From assembly GCA_046295175.1 (NCBI GenBank), contig JBKBNY010000001.1, positions 682,001-746,000 of the forward strand: a DNA stretch of 64,000 nt, read 5' to 3'. Below the pieces are notes generated by a model, which was not told the origin of the DNA, searched no databases, and worked only from the letters and a program-made list of their open reading frames with translations. This document shows positions 1-8,612 of the stretch, piece by piece. Origin of the DNA: JALOLV01 sp046295175. Its GTDB lineage: Bacteria > Bacteroidota > Bacteroidia > Cytophagales > Spirosomataceae. Each line of letters begins with the position of its first letter. Position 1 is the stretch's first letter. Both the position numbers and the translations under genes were made by a program.

Positions 1-2
1 AA

Positions 3-944
3 ATCAAAGGAGTGTGCTTTGTTGCCCCGCACGACACCATGCAACACACCGAATACGACCCCATCAAACAAATCAATGCGGAGTGGGTGGCCATCACGCC
101 CTACGGATTTTGTAGGCAAAACGAACCCAAGTTTCATTATCCGAAAACCAACCAAACCGAGCCAAATCGCTGGCAATGGTGGGGCGAAAAACCCGATGGA
201 GCTGCCGAATGTATCAGAATGGCACACCAAAAAGGCTTGAAGGTGATGCTCAAACCTCACGTATGGGTGCGAGACATGTACACTGGCGATTTAGACTACG
301 GAAGCGATGAAAATTGGGCAAAATTTGAAAAAGATTACCGTGAATACGTGTTGGATTTTGCCCGCGTGGCCGACTCGACAAATGCCGAAATCTACTGCAT
401 TGCTACCGAGTTTCATACTTTTGTGGCGAAACGTCCGCAGTTTTGGAAACAACTCATCAAAGAGGTTAAACAGATTTATAAAGGAAAACTTACCTACGCC
501 GAAAACTGGGATAAATACCAAGATGCTCATTTTTGGGATGAAATGGATTTTGTAGGTATAGATGCTTACTTTCCGTTATCAGAAAAGCAATCGCCGACTT
601 TAGACGAAATCAAGAAGGGATGGAAAAACCACCTCAAAGACATCGAAAAGTATAGCCGAAAAGCTCAAAAACCTGTACTTTTTACCGAAATTGGCTACCA
701 AAGCACCGATTTTACGACCCACAAACCGTGGGAGTCGTACTCGAAACATCCCGATAATGAAAAACTCCAAGTAGATGCCTATCAAGCATTTTTTGATATG
801 GTTTGGCAGCAAAAATGGTTTGCGGGGGCATTTGTCTGGAAATGGTTTCCGTTTATGGATAAAGACGATATTGCCCGTGATAAATATTCGCCCCAAAACA
901 AACCCGCACAAGGTGTTTTGAGAGATAATTTTGGGAAGAAGTGA
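3..944 (+). CDS. GH113-like glycoside hydrolase, 3' part (5' end outside window)
   Basis: This is the C-terminal portion of a TIM-barrel glycosidase resembling family GH113 (beta-mannanase type), expected to cut mannan-like beta-1,4 linkages. The frame is open from base 3 with no stop before it, so the gene starts upstream; the GTG at base 12 is probably internal, since IKGVCFVAP reads like the first barrel strand. Two candidate catalytic glutamates sit at the ends of barrel strands: IATEFHTF (codon 408-410, acid/base) and LFTEIGYQ (codon 687-689, nucleophile). Aromatic residues are abundant, as in sugar-binding clefts. No signal peptide can be judged because the N-terminus is missing. The GH113 assignment is from motif resemblance; a related clan GH-A family is possible. 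Confidence 0.72.
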   Translation: MKGVCFVAPHDTMQHTEYDPIKQINAEWVAITPYGFCRQNEPKFHYPKTNQTEPNRWQWWGEKPDGAAECIRMAHQKGLKVMLKPHVWVRDMYTGDLDYGSDENWAKFEKDYREYVLDFARVADSTNAEIYCIATEFHTFVAKRPQFWKQLIKEVKQIYKGKLTYAENWDKYQDAHFWDEMDFVGIDAYFPLSEKQSPTLDEIKKGWKNHLKDIEKYSRKAQKPVLFTEIGYQSTDFTTHKPWESYSKHPDNEKLQVDAYQAFFDMVWQQKWFAGAFVWKWFPFMDKDDIARDKYSPQNKPAQGVLRDNFGKK

Positions 945-979
945 AGTAGAAGTCGGATTACAAATCCTGTGCAGTATGA

Positions 980-1000
980 TTCGGGATTGCAAATCCCGAA
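980..1000. repeat. Palindromic repeat, 9-bp arms
   Basis: Arms TTCGGGATT (980-988) and AATCCCGAA (992-1000) flank the loop GCA. An imperfect copy (CGGATT-ACA-AATCCTG) lies just upstream at 954-969, so this is a small tandem of related palindromes rather than a classical terminator; no T-run follows. Confidence 0.75.
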
Positions 1001-1035
1001 TAGCGGAGGGCTGAAATACTATGATTCTTACTTGA

Positions 1036-1088
1036 TTTCGGCTTGGAAGCCTAATCATTTAGGTTCGAGATTGTTGGAATCTCGAACC
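1036..1088 (+). repeat. Composite triple-hairpin repeat, left copy
   Basis: Three adjacent palindromes make up the element: GGCTT-GG-AAGCC (1040-1051), CCTAA-TCAT-TTAGG (1050-1063) and GGTTCGAGATT-loop-AATCTCGAACC (1062-1088). Bases 1036-1063 recur exactly, inverted, at 2686-2713 on the other side of the next gene. The third hairpin differs between copies by compensating changes (GGTTCGAG versus GGGTCGAG), so stem pairing is preserved. Confidence 0.85.
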
Positions 1089-1255
1089 AGCGGGGATAGA
1101 ATAACATCACGTATGATAGGTGTTACAGACATTCCTATCATCCAACCAATAGAAATACCACACATGACGAGTGCAACAATATTCTTCTTAGTTTTCATCT
1201 TCATTTTTTATTTAATGGTTTCTCTATCTATTTCAAATCCACTTTCCTCAGATTT

Positions 1256-2521
1256 CTAAAGAGCATAAGCAATCAATCTCCAGCCATCAAGGTATATGAA
1301 AATTGCTCCTCCTCGTCCTGAAATAGTTACATCACTTCCTGTATTCGTAAGGATTCTATCATTTTGAATGGAAGAGTCATTGTGTTTTAAGACAATCGAA
1401 CCAACAGAGCCATTTGAAACAAACAACAATGTTCCAGAAACCCTACCAGTTGATGGTCGAGAGAATCCTTTAATAGTAGTAACAATATTTGTAGAAGGTT
1501 CTATTATCACAAAAGATTGATTAGCCCTATCAAGTGGGTCATAAGTTGCACTTACAGTAGGTTGCAATGTTAGGTTACGGAGTGATAAATCTCTGTGAAT
1601 ATTAGCTGCCCCCAAAATATCTAACTCTACTTTTGGCATAGCAGTATTTATCCCTACAAACCCTACGCTATCAATAGTTACTCTGGGAATGCTTTTTGTG
1701 CCAAATTGCATTTTCTGACTCGAATGAAGATAATGTATAATGCCATCTTCGGCTTTGTCGGGACTACCAAAAAGAAGTCCTCCTGCTGAGGTATTGGGGG
1801 TCAGAATACTTAAATATCCATCTGTATTATTTTCAAATGTAGATATTGAAGCAGAATTAGGCCAAAAATTTCCTGCACTCCCTTTCATTACATGAAGTTT
1901 TGATTTTGCCACTGTAGTACCAATGCCCACATCACCATCGCCTTCAACATAAATTCTATCTAAATTATTGGTTTTAACCTTAAATCCTCGTGCATCAGTT
2001 GTACCAATAAAATTTGTAGTAGAACTTGTCCCGCTGTTACCTGTCAGTCCCCAACCCGAAAATGAACCTCCTGAATGCTCAGGTGTGGCTACACGCCAAC
2101 GTTGTTTAGAGCCATCGTAAATAAGAGCTACTCCGCCTTTACCAACAAGGAAGTCTGCACCACTCGGTGTGAGAATACGATTGGCTGCAGTACTTAAAAC
2201 ATTTTCATGCTGCAAAGTAAGTTCTCCAGTTGTAGTGGCTCCTACAGGATAACCATTAAAGACGTACACCAGCATCCCATCTTGGCCATCAGCAATACCA
2301 CTTAGGGTTCCTCCTCCTTCAAAAATTAGGTAAGAGGAATTATCACGGTTATAGTTTGCATAGCCTCCGTTAGTGACTTCTCTTTTTTGTCTTCTAAATG
2401 CTAAATCGCTGGCTACTTGCACACCTGCAACTTGAGTAGTTTGAGGGTCGAGCGTAATGCTTTGACCAAATGAAATGGAGCAAAAACTTGGAAGAATCAG
2501 AAGTAAAATAATTTTTTTCAT
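1256..2521 (-). CDS. Secreted tail-fibre/adhesin-like protein of unknown function
   Basis: The product is about 421 residues. I start it at the ATG at 2521 (MKKIILLLIL), which gives a clean Sec signal peptide; a longer frame would add 13 residues in front. The mature part is rich in Gly, Ser, Thr and Asn. It contains the phrase GDVGIGTT followed by KSKLHV, and a second similar unit GFVGINTAMPKVELDI. This is the repeating beta-structure seen in phage tail fibres and large Bacteroidota surface proteins. The C-terminal S74 chaperone domain that often follows such units is absent. The gene stands alone between two inverted copies of an intergenic repeat, facing purB in the same direction. Function is unknown; surface adhesion is only an inference. 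Confidence 0.7.
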   Translation of the reverse strand: MKKIILLLILPSFCSISFGQSITLDPQTTQVAGVQVASDLAFRRQKREVTNGGYANYNRDNSSYLIFEGGGTLSGIADGQDGMLVYVFNGYPVGATTTGELTLQHENVLSTAANRILTPSGADFLVGKGGVALIYDGSKQRWRVATPEHSGGSFSGWGLTGNSGTSSTTNFIGTTDARGFKVKTNNLDRIYVEGDGDVGIGTTVAKSKLHVMKGSAGNFWPNSASISTFENNTDGYLSILTPNTSAGGLLFGSPDKAEDGIIHYLHSSQKMQFGTKSIPRVTIDSVGFVGINTAMPKVELDILGAANIHRDLSLRNLTLQPTVSATYDPLDRANQSFVIIEPSTNIVTTIKGFSRPSTGRVSGTLLFVSNGSVGSIVLKHNDSSIQNDRILTNTGSDVTISGRGGAIFIYLDGWRLIAYAL

Positions 2522-2663
2522 TATCTCAATAAGATATATTTTTATGAAATACCTTATCAAATTTTATAATCTTCCCGAAAACCATCTTCAAAATTCGATT
2601 TATCGGTATAGTTTTCGATTTAACGGTTTCCCGAATGTTAAAGCAAATATTTTTTTACCCGCT

Positions 2664-2713
2664 GGGTCGAGATTCCCATCTCGACCCTAAATGATTAGGC
2701 TTCCAAGCCGAAA
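2664..2713 (-). repeat. Composite triple-hairpin repeat, right (inverted) copy
   Basis: This is the inverted partner of the element at 1036-1088. Bases 2686-2713 are the exact reverse complement of 1036-1063 (28 bp). The adjoining hairpin has arms GGGTCGAGAT (2664-2673) and ATCTCGACCC (2678-2687). It ends five bases before the purB stop, so it may also act at the purB 3' end. Confidence 0.85.
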
Positions 2714-2717
2714 GCTA

Positions 2718-4061
2718 TCAAATACCTGTATAGCTAAACGGCGTGATTCGACGGAGTTCGTACTTGACGTTCTCGCTGACGTTTAATTCATCAATAAATT
2801 CTCTGATGCTCCTCTCCGTGATTTTGGTATTGGTACGGGTCAATGCCTTTAAGGCTTCGTAAGGTTTGGGGTATCCTTCGCGGCGGAGAATCGTCTGTAT
2901 GCCTTCGGCCACAACCGCCCAGTTATTTTCGAGGTCGGCATCTATGGCGGCTTTGTTTAATTCTAATTTATCAAGTCCTTTTATCAAAGACTTTAAGGCA
3001 ATTACGGTATGAGCTACTGGCACACCGAGGTTGCGGAGTACTGTAGAATCGGTCAAATCTCTTTGTAGTCTCGAAATTGGGAGTTTGGCGGCAAAATGCT
3101 CAAAAAGAGCATTGGCAACACCCAAATTGCCTTCGGCATTTTCGAAATCAATCGGGTTTACTTTATGCGGCATTGCCGACGAACCAATCTCTCCTGCTTT
3201 GATTTTTTGTTTGAAATATTCGACCGAAACGTAGTTCCAAATATCTCTCGAAAAATCAATCAAAATCGTATTAATTCGCTTCCAATTATCGCTATAAGCC
3301 CCCAAATTATCGTAATGCTCAATCTGTGTGGTCTTTTGGCTACGGTTTAGTCCAAGCGTTTGATTAACAAATTTATTGGCAAACTCTACCCAATTTATCT
3401 GCGGATACGCCACGTGGTGAGCATTGAAATTGCCCGTTGCTCCACCAAATTTCGCACTGTACGGAACCGTTTTTAGAAGGCTCAACTGTGCTTCGAGGCG
3501 TTCTACAAAAACCTCAATCTCTTTACCCAAACGGGTCGGCGAAGCAGGCTGCCCGTGCGTACGAGCCAAAAGTGCAACGTCTTTCCAAGCCTCGGCATAT
3601 TCTTTGAGTTTGGCAATAACTTGCTCTAAGGTCGGAATCAACTCGGCATCGTTAGCCTCTTTGAGAGATAACGGAATCGAGGTGTTGTTTACATCTTGCG
3701 AGGTCAACCCAAAATGGATAAACTCGGCAAATTTTTCGATTCCGAGGCTTTCAAATTTTTCTTTGATAAAGTACTCAACCGCCTTCACGTCGTGGTTTGT
3801 CGTTTTCTCGATTTCTTTGATTTTGAGGGCGTCTTCTTCCGAAAAATTCGTATAAATTGTCCTCAAATCACTGAAAAGAGATTTGGGAAATTCCTGTAGC
3901 TGAGCAAGTGGAATCTCACAAAGGGCAATGAAATATTCGACCTCAACCCGAACTCGGTAATGAATCAATCCAAACTCCGAAAAATATTTAGCAAGATTTT
4001 CGACTTGACGACGATAACGACCATCAACGGGAGAAATAGCGGTAAGAGAATTTAAAAGCAT
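2718..4061 (-). CDS. purB: Adenylosuccinate lyase
   Basis: PurB (447 residues) cleaves SAICAR to AICAR and adenylosuccinate to AMP, releasing fumarate, in cytosolic purine synthesis. The fumarase/aspartase superfamily signature SSAMPHKVNPIDFENAE is present, as are the substrate-binding motifs TSQDVNN and ARTHGQPASPT. The ATG at 4061 (MLLNSLTAISPVDGRY) is chosen over an upstream TTG because SPVDGRY is the usual PurB N-terminus. Length matches the 450-residue bacterial enzymes. A consensus Bacteroidota promoter lies just upstream. The gene is transcribed away from the OmpA-like gene. Confidence 0.97.
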   Translation of the reverse strand: MLLNSLTAISPVDGRYRRQVENLAKYFSEFGLIHYRVRVEVEYFIALCEIPLAQLQEFPKSLFSDLRTIYTNFSEEDALKIKEIEKTTNHDVKAVEYFIKEKFESLGIEKFAEFIHFGLTSQDVNNTSIPLSLKEANDAELIPTLEQVIAKLKEYAEAWKDVALLARTHGQPASPTRLGKEIEVFVERLEAQLSLLKTVPYSAKFGGATGNFNAHHVAYPQINWVEFANKFVNQTLGLNRSQKTTQIEHYDNLGAYSDNWKRINTILIDFSRDIWNYVSVEYFKQKIKAGEIGSSAMPHKVNPIDFENAEGNLGVANALFEHFAAKLPISRLQRDLTDSTVLRNLGVPVAHTVIALKSLIKGLDKLELNKAAIDADLENNWAVVAEGIQTILRREGYPKPYEALKALTRTNTKITERSIREFIDELNVSENVKYELRRITPFSYTGI

Positions 4062-4366
4062 CAGTATCTTATTAAAATGCAAAGTTAGCGGTAGATTTGT
4101 AGGTTTTCAACCTTTATCCGAAAATTAACCAAGATTTGTGTGAATATTTAGCCAACAAATATATTTTTGGCTTAAAGATTGCGTTTTTAGTATTGATAGC
4201 ATCCATAAATTAATAAATCACAAGTGAGTACTCGTTTGTAAATAGCTTTTGTTATTTGTTAATCGTCAATTGTTATAAAGTTGTTGATAATCAATTATTT
4301 ATGAATTTCGATTACCTATTAACTATTTTCGATTAACCACTTAATTAGCCATTAACTTTTGTTTCT
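4062..4366. other. AT-rich divergent control region
   Basis: This 305-base spacer separates purB (minus) from the OmpA-like gene (plus). Apart from the purB promoter it is AT-rich, with the 11-mer TGATAATCAAT at 4285-4295 (also found at 17229 and 36186). A partial -7-like string, TTAACTTTTG, lies about 15 bases before the plus-strand ATG. No small ORF of note is seen. Confidence 0.5.
4080..4110 (-). promoter_or_regulatory. purB promoter, Bacteroidota type
   Basis: On the minus strand TTG (4108-4110) is followed after 20 bases by TAACTTTG (4080-4087). This matches the Bacteroidota -33 TTG / -7 TAnnTTTG consensus. It sits 18 bases before the chosen purB ATG, giving a very short leader. Confidence 0.65.
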
Positions 4367-5998
4367 ATGTTGAGAATCTACCGTTTCATAATTCTGCTTA
4401 CAATCATTTCAAATACTGGTATTGCCCAAAAAATGGAGCAATTAGGCTCGTCTATCAATACCGAATACAACGAAGTGAATCCAATCATTGCTCCCGATAA
4501 CAAAACCTTGTATTTTTCGAGGATAAGCCATCCATCAAATAACTTCGGGGCTAAAGGCAGTGAGGATGTCTGGTATTCAGAACTCCGTGATGATGGTATC
4601 TGGACGATTGCCCGCCGTATGCCTAATAGTGTAAACAAAGACCAATACAACGAATTGTTTAGCGTAACACCCGACGGCAACACTATTCTGATTTCGGGAG
4701 CATACACCAATGGTCGTCGAGATAATGAGGCTGGGCTTTCGATGTGCCGCCGCACCAAAACGGGTTGGTCAGACCCTGTGAAGATTGTCATCCCAAAATT
4801 TGATGAAATGTGCAAAGGGCAATATCTAACGGCTACGCTTTCAAATGATGCTAAAACACTTATCATGGCATTTAGCGAAAAGAAAAACGGAAAAGAAGAT
4901 GATTTATACGTAAGTACGCTTGGCAAAGATGGTAAATGGACTAAACCTGAACCATTGACAGGAATCAATTCGGGTAGCAGCGAAACAACTCCTTTTTTGG
5001 CTTCGGATAGCAGAACTCTTTATTTTGCCAGTGATAGAAAAGATGGTTTAGGTGGATTAGATATTTGGAAAACCACCCGAATCGGAAAGGCTTGGGATAA
5101 ATGGACAAAACCGATTAATCTTGGTAATAAAATAAACACTGATGCCAATGATATGTATTTTTCGATGGCAGCATCGGGCGAATTTGCCTATATGATGACC
5201 AAAAAGAATTCGGCTGGCAAAGGCGATATTGTAAGATTTAGACTCAAAGAAGATAAAAAAGAAGATGCCACGGTAGGGGCAATCCAGACCGCAAGCACTA
5301 CACCAACCGATAATTCAAACAAAGACGATAAATCAAAAACTCAATCTGAGCTTGACATCATCAAACCCAAACCAGTTGTTTTGGTGAGCGGTAAATTGGT
5401 AGATGCCCAAGGCAGACCCGTTGATGCCCGAATTATTTTCCAGACATTGCCCGATGGCGAAGAAGTTGGGGTAGCCAATTCAAATCCTGCGACTGGCGAG
5501 TATAAGATTACACTACCAAGAGGTGCAAAATATTCTATCCGAGCAGAAGCCGATGGCAAAATTGCGATGAGTAAAAACATTGACCTAACGCAGGGAACCG
5601 ATGAATACAAAGAGATTACGGGTCAAGATATTACGATTGTACCGATTGGGGCTGGTGTGAGCGTTACGCTAAATAACCTTTTCTTTGCGTTTGGTAAGGC
5701 CGCTATCGCCGAAGATTCGTATCCCGAACTCGACCGTATGGTGGAGGTCATGAATCAATACCCAACGATGGTTGTCGAGATTCATGGACATACCGATAAC
5801 ATTGGCTCAAACGATGCCAACCTCAAACTCTCGCAAGACCGTGCCGACGCCGTACGAAATTATCTGATTAGTAAGAAAATCGGGATGGCAAGGCTAAGCA
5901 GCAAGGGCTTTGGCGAAACCAAACCGTTGGCCTCAAACGATACCGAAGAGGGTCGAGATAAAAACCGACGTGTAGAATTTGTGATTATTAAAAAGTAA
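4367..5998 (+). CDS. OmpA-family outer-membrane protein with PD40 propeller
   Basis: This is a 543-residue envelope protein that probably links the outer membrane to peptidoglycan. In order it has a signal peptide (residues 1-20), a PD40/WD40-like propeller (about 25-290; repeats such as LYFSR, LYFASDRKDGLGGLDIW), a low-complexity linker rich in Asp, Lys and Thr, and a carboxypeptidase-regulatory-like Ig fold (about 340-415). The OmpA C-terminal domain follows (about 430-543). In that domain VEIHGHTDNIGSN and KNRRVEFVI carry the peptidoglycan-binding residues. The architecture is common in Bacteroidota, including gliding and T9SS-associated proteins. It stands alone in its transcription unit. 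Confidence 0.9.
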   Translation: MLRIYRFIILLTIISNTGIAQKMEQLGSSINTEYNEVNPIIAPDNKTLYFSRISHPSNNFGAKGSEDVWYSELRDDGIWTIARRMPNSVNKDQYNELFSVTPDGNTILISGAYTNGRRDNEAGLSMCRRTKTGWSDPVKIVIPKFDEMCKGQYLTATLSNDAKTLIMAFSEKKNGKEDDLYVSTLGKDGKWTKPEPLTGINSGSSETTPFLASDSRTLYFASDRKDGLGGLDIWKTTRIGKAWDKWTKPINLGNKINTDANDMYFSMAASGEFAYMMTKKNSAGKGDIVRFRLKEDKKEDATVGAIQTASTTPTDNSNKDDKSKTQSELDIIKPKPVVLVSGKLVDAQGRPVDARIIFQTLPDGEEVGVANSNPATGEYKITLPRGAKYSIRAEADGKIAMSKNIDLTQGTDEYKEITGQDITIVPIGAGVSVTLNNLFFAFGKAAIAEDSYPELDRMVEVMNQYPTMVVEIHGHTDNIGSNDANLKLSQDRADAVRNYLISKKIGMARLSSKGFGETKPLASNDTEEGRDKNRRVEFVIIKK

Positions 5999-6094
5999 AA
6001 TATTTGTCGTTGCCTGTGCCAATACAGACAACGACACTTTTATATAAATCCATCATAATCGAAAAAAAAACGTACATCTATCAAATTCTGCGGT

Positions 6095-6102
6095 TAATTT
6101 TG
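6095..6102 (+). promoter_or_regulatory. -7 element before the glycosyltransferase cluster
   Basis: TAATTTTG matches the Bacteroidota TAnnTTTG -7 consensus and lies 25 bases before the ATG of the first GT2 gene. No good TTG -33 box is visible at the right spacing, so this is a partial match. Confidence 0.45.
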
Positions 6103-6127
6103 CATTGACAACAAGCCAAATCCCGAA

Positions 6128-7105
6128 ATGACAAAAGTCAGTGTGATGGTTCTGACCTATAATCACGGTAATTTTATTCGTCAGACTCTTGATTCGATAA
6201 TTTCCCAAAAGACCAATTTTAAGTTTGAAATCCTCGTGGGCGATGATGCTTCGCCCGATAATACTCCCGATATTGTTCGAGAATACCACGCTCGTTATCC
6301 CGATTTGATAGTGCCAGTTCTGCACGAAAAAAACCTCGGCGGATACGGCAAAAACAACACACTCGTTACGCTCACGCACGCCAAAGGCCAGTACATTGCC
6401 CCGATGGACGGCGATGACTACTGGACAGACGATTCAAAACTCCAAAAACTCGTTGATTTTCTCGACCAAAACGATGATTTCGTGGCGGCTTTTCACAATG
6501 CCGAAATCATTTTTGAGGATGGCTCGCACCCCAATTTATTTGTGAATCAGCCCGACCAAAAAGAGATTACAACCGTAAAAGATTTTATCGGCGAAGACGA
6601 AGTTTGGTTTATTGCTACGTCGGCGGTTGTTTTTCGGAACGGTGTCATAAAAGAGTACCCTAAATGGTTTCATGAATCAAAAAGTGGCGATATTCCGAGA
6701 TACATTTTGTTGGGTAAGCACGGCGGTAAATTCAAGTATTTTGATGAAGTGATGTCGGTTTATAGAAAGCACCGTGGCGGCGGAATGAGCTTTACAGACG
6801 GCTACAATGATGCCGATTTTCTTTGGAATCGTATCGGGATGTACCGTGGAATCGACCAAGAGTTAAACCATAAATTTAAGCCAACCCTCGATAAAAATAT
6901 TGCTCGGTATTACAGAATGATACTCGACAGCAAACAATACAAAAACCGATATTTTAAGCAATTACCGATAGCGATACAATACCTAAGATTGAGCCAAGCA
7001 CCGTGGGCAGTCAAGAAAGAAATCATCCGTGATTACATCTTGCCAAAATGGTTATCTAATATTTATAGTTTTTTTGCACTATTGCCACATCGTCTAAAAA
7101 GGTAG
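6128..7105 (+). CDS. Family 2 glycosyltransferase
   Basis: A 325-residue GT-A fold transferase expected to move an activated sugar onto a surface glycan. The N-terminus has MVLTYNHGNFIRQTLDSI and VGDDASPDN, typical of the GT2 nucleotide-binding half. A DxD-type metal motif follows in MDGDDYW, and VYRKHRGGGMS lies in the acceptor half. The C-terminus is basic and hydrophobic (SFFALLPHRLKR) and may touch the membrane. It is a close tandem paralogue of the next gene (12-base gap), sharing the TYNH start, the GDDYxTD motif and the VYRKHRGG motif. Donor and acceptor cannot be told from sequence. Confidence 0.9.
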   Translation: MTKVSVMVLTYNHGNFIRQTLDSIISQKTNFKFEILVGDDASPDNTPDIVREYHARYPDLIVPVLHEKNLGGYGKNNTLVTLTHAKGQYIAPMDGDDYWTDDSKLQKLVDFLDQNDDFVAAFHNAEIIFEDGSHPNLFVNQPDQKEITTVKDFIGEDEVWFIATSAVVFRNGVIKEYPKWFHESKSGDIPRYILLGKHGGKFKYFDEVMSVYRKHRGGGMSFTDGYNDADFLWNRIGMYRGIDQELNHKFKPTLDKNIARYYRMILDSKQYKNRYFKQLPIAIQYLRLSQAPWAVKKEIIRDYILPKWLSNIYSFFALLPHRLKR

Positions 7106-7117
7106 AATCTAATCGCC

Positions 7118-7954
7118 ATGAAAAATACACCAAAGGTATCGGTATGTGTACCAACCTACAATCACGAAAAATTCATTGCTCAGACAATCGAAGGTGCTTT
7201 GATGCAAAAAACGAATTTTGAGTTTGAAATCGTCATCGGCGATGATGGCTCAACCGATAATGCTCCGCAAATTATTGCCGAATACGCCCAAAAATATCCT
7301 AATAAAATCAGGGCATTTTTGCCCAAAGAGAACCTTGGGCCCAAAGAACCACGTGAATTTGCGGGGCGAAATAATGTTTTGATGCTTTTGAAGGCTTGTC
7401 AAGGCGACTACGTTGCACTTTGCGAGGGCGATGATTATTTTACTGACCCACTCAAACTCCAAAAACAAGCTGATTTTATGGAGGCAAATCCTGATTTTGC
7501 GATTTGTCATCACCAGATGGAGGTAATTTATGAGGATAATTCACCGAGTCATTATTTTAATCCTGCCGACCAAAAGATTGATTCGACCATCGAAGACATC
7601 CTCGAAGACCGCTGGTTTATTGCCACTGCGAGTACTTTTTATCGGAATATTTTTAGAGAACTTGATTTTGTAGAATGGCACAGTCGAGCAGCGGCGGGCG
7701 ATTGGGCATTGGTGATACAATTGGCAGCTACGGGCAAGATTCATTACATTCCTGAGTCGATGGGTGTTTACCGAAAACACCGTGGCGGACTGAGCAACGT
7801 ACATGCTAATACGAATTTAGGGTTTCTAAAAAATCGCCGACAGATGTTTGAGGATGTAAACAAATGGTTAAATTTTAGGTACGATGCCACTATTCGGCAG
7901 ACTTTGAGTAGCTACGACCGACAAATTGCAGGTTTAGAAGCAAAAAATTTGTAA
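7118..7954 (+). CDS. Family 2 glycosyltransferase (tandem paralogue)
   Basis: A 278-residue GT2 enzyme related to its upstream neighbour. Motifs in order are VCVPTYNHEKFIAQTIEGAL, IGDDGSTDN, the metal-binding CEGDDYFTDP and VYRKHRGGLSN. It lacks the basic hydrophobic tail of the first copy. The 12-base gap implies co-transcription from the 6095 promoter. Duplication followed by divergence in specificity is the simplest reading. The TAA stop overlaps a new -7 element for the next unit. Confidence 0.9.
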   Translation: MKNTPKVSVCVPTYNHEKFIAQTIEGALMQKTNFEFEIVIGDDGSTDNAPQIIAEYAQKYPNKIRAFLPKENLGPKEPREFAGRNNVLMLLKACQGDYVALCEGDDYFTDPLKLQKQADFMEANPDFAICHHQMEVIYEDNSPSHYFNPADQKIDSTIEDILEDRWFIATASTFYRNIFRELDFVEWHSRAAAGDWALVIQLAATGKIHYIPESMGVYRKHRGGLSNVHANTNLGFLKNRRQMFEDVNKWLNFRYDATIRQTLSSYDRQIAGLEAKNL

Positions 7955-7959
7955 TTTTG
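7952..7959 (+). promoter_or_regulatory. -7 element before the DUF6934 unit
   Basis: TAATTTTG fits TAnnTTTG and overlaps the stop codon of the preceding gene. A TTG at 7926-7928 lies 23 bases upstream, a slightly long spacing. It suggests that the frameshifted DUF6934 gene and its small partner have their own transcript. Confidence 0.4.
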
Positions 7960-7988
7960 TAGCAATACTCAAAATTCACCAGTACTTA

Positions 7989-8422
7989 ATGGAAGAAATC
8001 CCATACAATTTCAAAGAGGTTCAGGTAAAATCTATGAATTTGAAAGTAAAAGTGCCTCAAAAACAGTCTTGAAAAGGGTTGTTTTTAGTGAATACCAAGC
8101 CAATGTATTTAATCTCGCTTTGCTTGATGTATTACCCGACGGAGAAACGAGTGATATTTCAGAAAGTAAAAATAATGATATTAGAATAATTTTGGCAACA
8201 GTAATTCGGATTATATCAGATTTTTTCAACCAAAATCCGAATGTAATCATCACTTTTCGGGGTAACGACCACAGAAGACAAAGACTTTACAGGTTGGTAA
8301 TTGGTAGAGAATTATCCGTTATCGAGGCTAAATTTAGAATTTTTGGTTTAATAGATGGCGTTATTGAACGTTTTGAACCAGATAAACATTACGAAGTTTT
8401 TATCATCCAAAAACTCTCTTAA
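7989..8422 (+). pseudogene. DUF6934-like gene with a frameshift
   Basis: The ATG at 7989 opens a frame reading MEEIPYNFKEV, which then runs into a stop near 8072. A second frame, shifted by -1, continues the protein as SGKIYEFESKSASK from about 8021 and runs to 8422. The second frame has no ATG or GTG of its own before the family-like part, only a TTG at 8069. Joined, the two parts give about 144 residues resembling DUF6934. Shared features are the beta-rich N-terminus, NVFNLALLDVLPDGE, the ILATV helix and a C-terminal YEVFII strand. The cause may be a lost base, a sequencing error or recoding; I see no obvious slippery heptamer. The DUF6934 assignment is from memory of the pattern. Confidence 0.62.
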
Positions 8423-8427
8423 TTCTT

Positions 8428-8571
8428 ATGAAAACATCGGCCAAAAAACATACAAAACTCTCAGGAGAACAGATTATACAGAAAAAAATTGACGAAACCT
8501 CTAAATTGTTAAAAGGGGTAGATTTGAGCATATTGTTTAAGGAAACTTCGGTAAATACAACCAAAAACTAA
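8428..8571 (+). CDS. Small 47-residue protein downstream of DUF6934
   Basis: An ATG at 8428, five bases after the DUF6934 stop, opens a 47-residue frame: a basic N-terminus (MKTSAKKHTK), a likely helix (EQIIQKKIDETSKLLKG) and a tail (VDLSILFKETS). It has no membrane segment or known motif. The close spacing suggests co-translation with DUF6934. A two-gene unit of this size resembles toxin-antitoxin layouts, but nothing in either protein proves that. Confidence 0.5.
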   Translation: MKTSAKKHTKLSGEQIIQKKIDETSKLLKGVDLSILFKETSVNTTKN

Positions 8572-8612
8572 TTTTTTAAGCCTCAGCATATTTTAAAGAG
8601 GGCTTTGCTTCG

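Larger units (their letters stand above)
945..1255. other. Gene-free stretch made largely of palindromic repeats
   Basis: This 311-base stretch lies between the GH113-like stop and the convergent tail-fibre-like gene. It holds an imperfect repeat at about 954-969, a perfect hairpin at 980-1000 (arms TTCGGGATT/AATCCCGAA) and the triple-hairpin element at 1036-1088. The right part (1090-1255) is AT-rich and I see no gene or clear signal in it. Confidence 0.7.

Noticed and set aside
600..1058. 152-residue antisense ORF over the GH113-like 3' end
   Set aside because: It overlaps a coding gene and repeat DNA and has no recognisable domain.
1060..1090. GGTTCGAGA as a tRNA T-arm
   Set aside because: It is part of a self-complementary hairpin; there is no acceptor stem or anticodon arm around it.
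3424..3855. 143-residue antisense ORF in purB
   Set aside because: Shadow frame of a clear purB gene.
4378..4968. 196-residue antisense ORF opposite the OmpA-like gene
   Set aside because: It is the shadow of a well-supported gene with a signal peptide and OmpA domain; it shows no family motif of its own.
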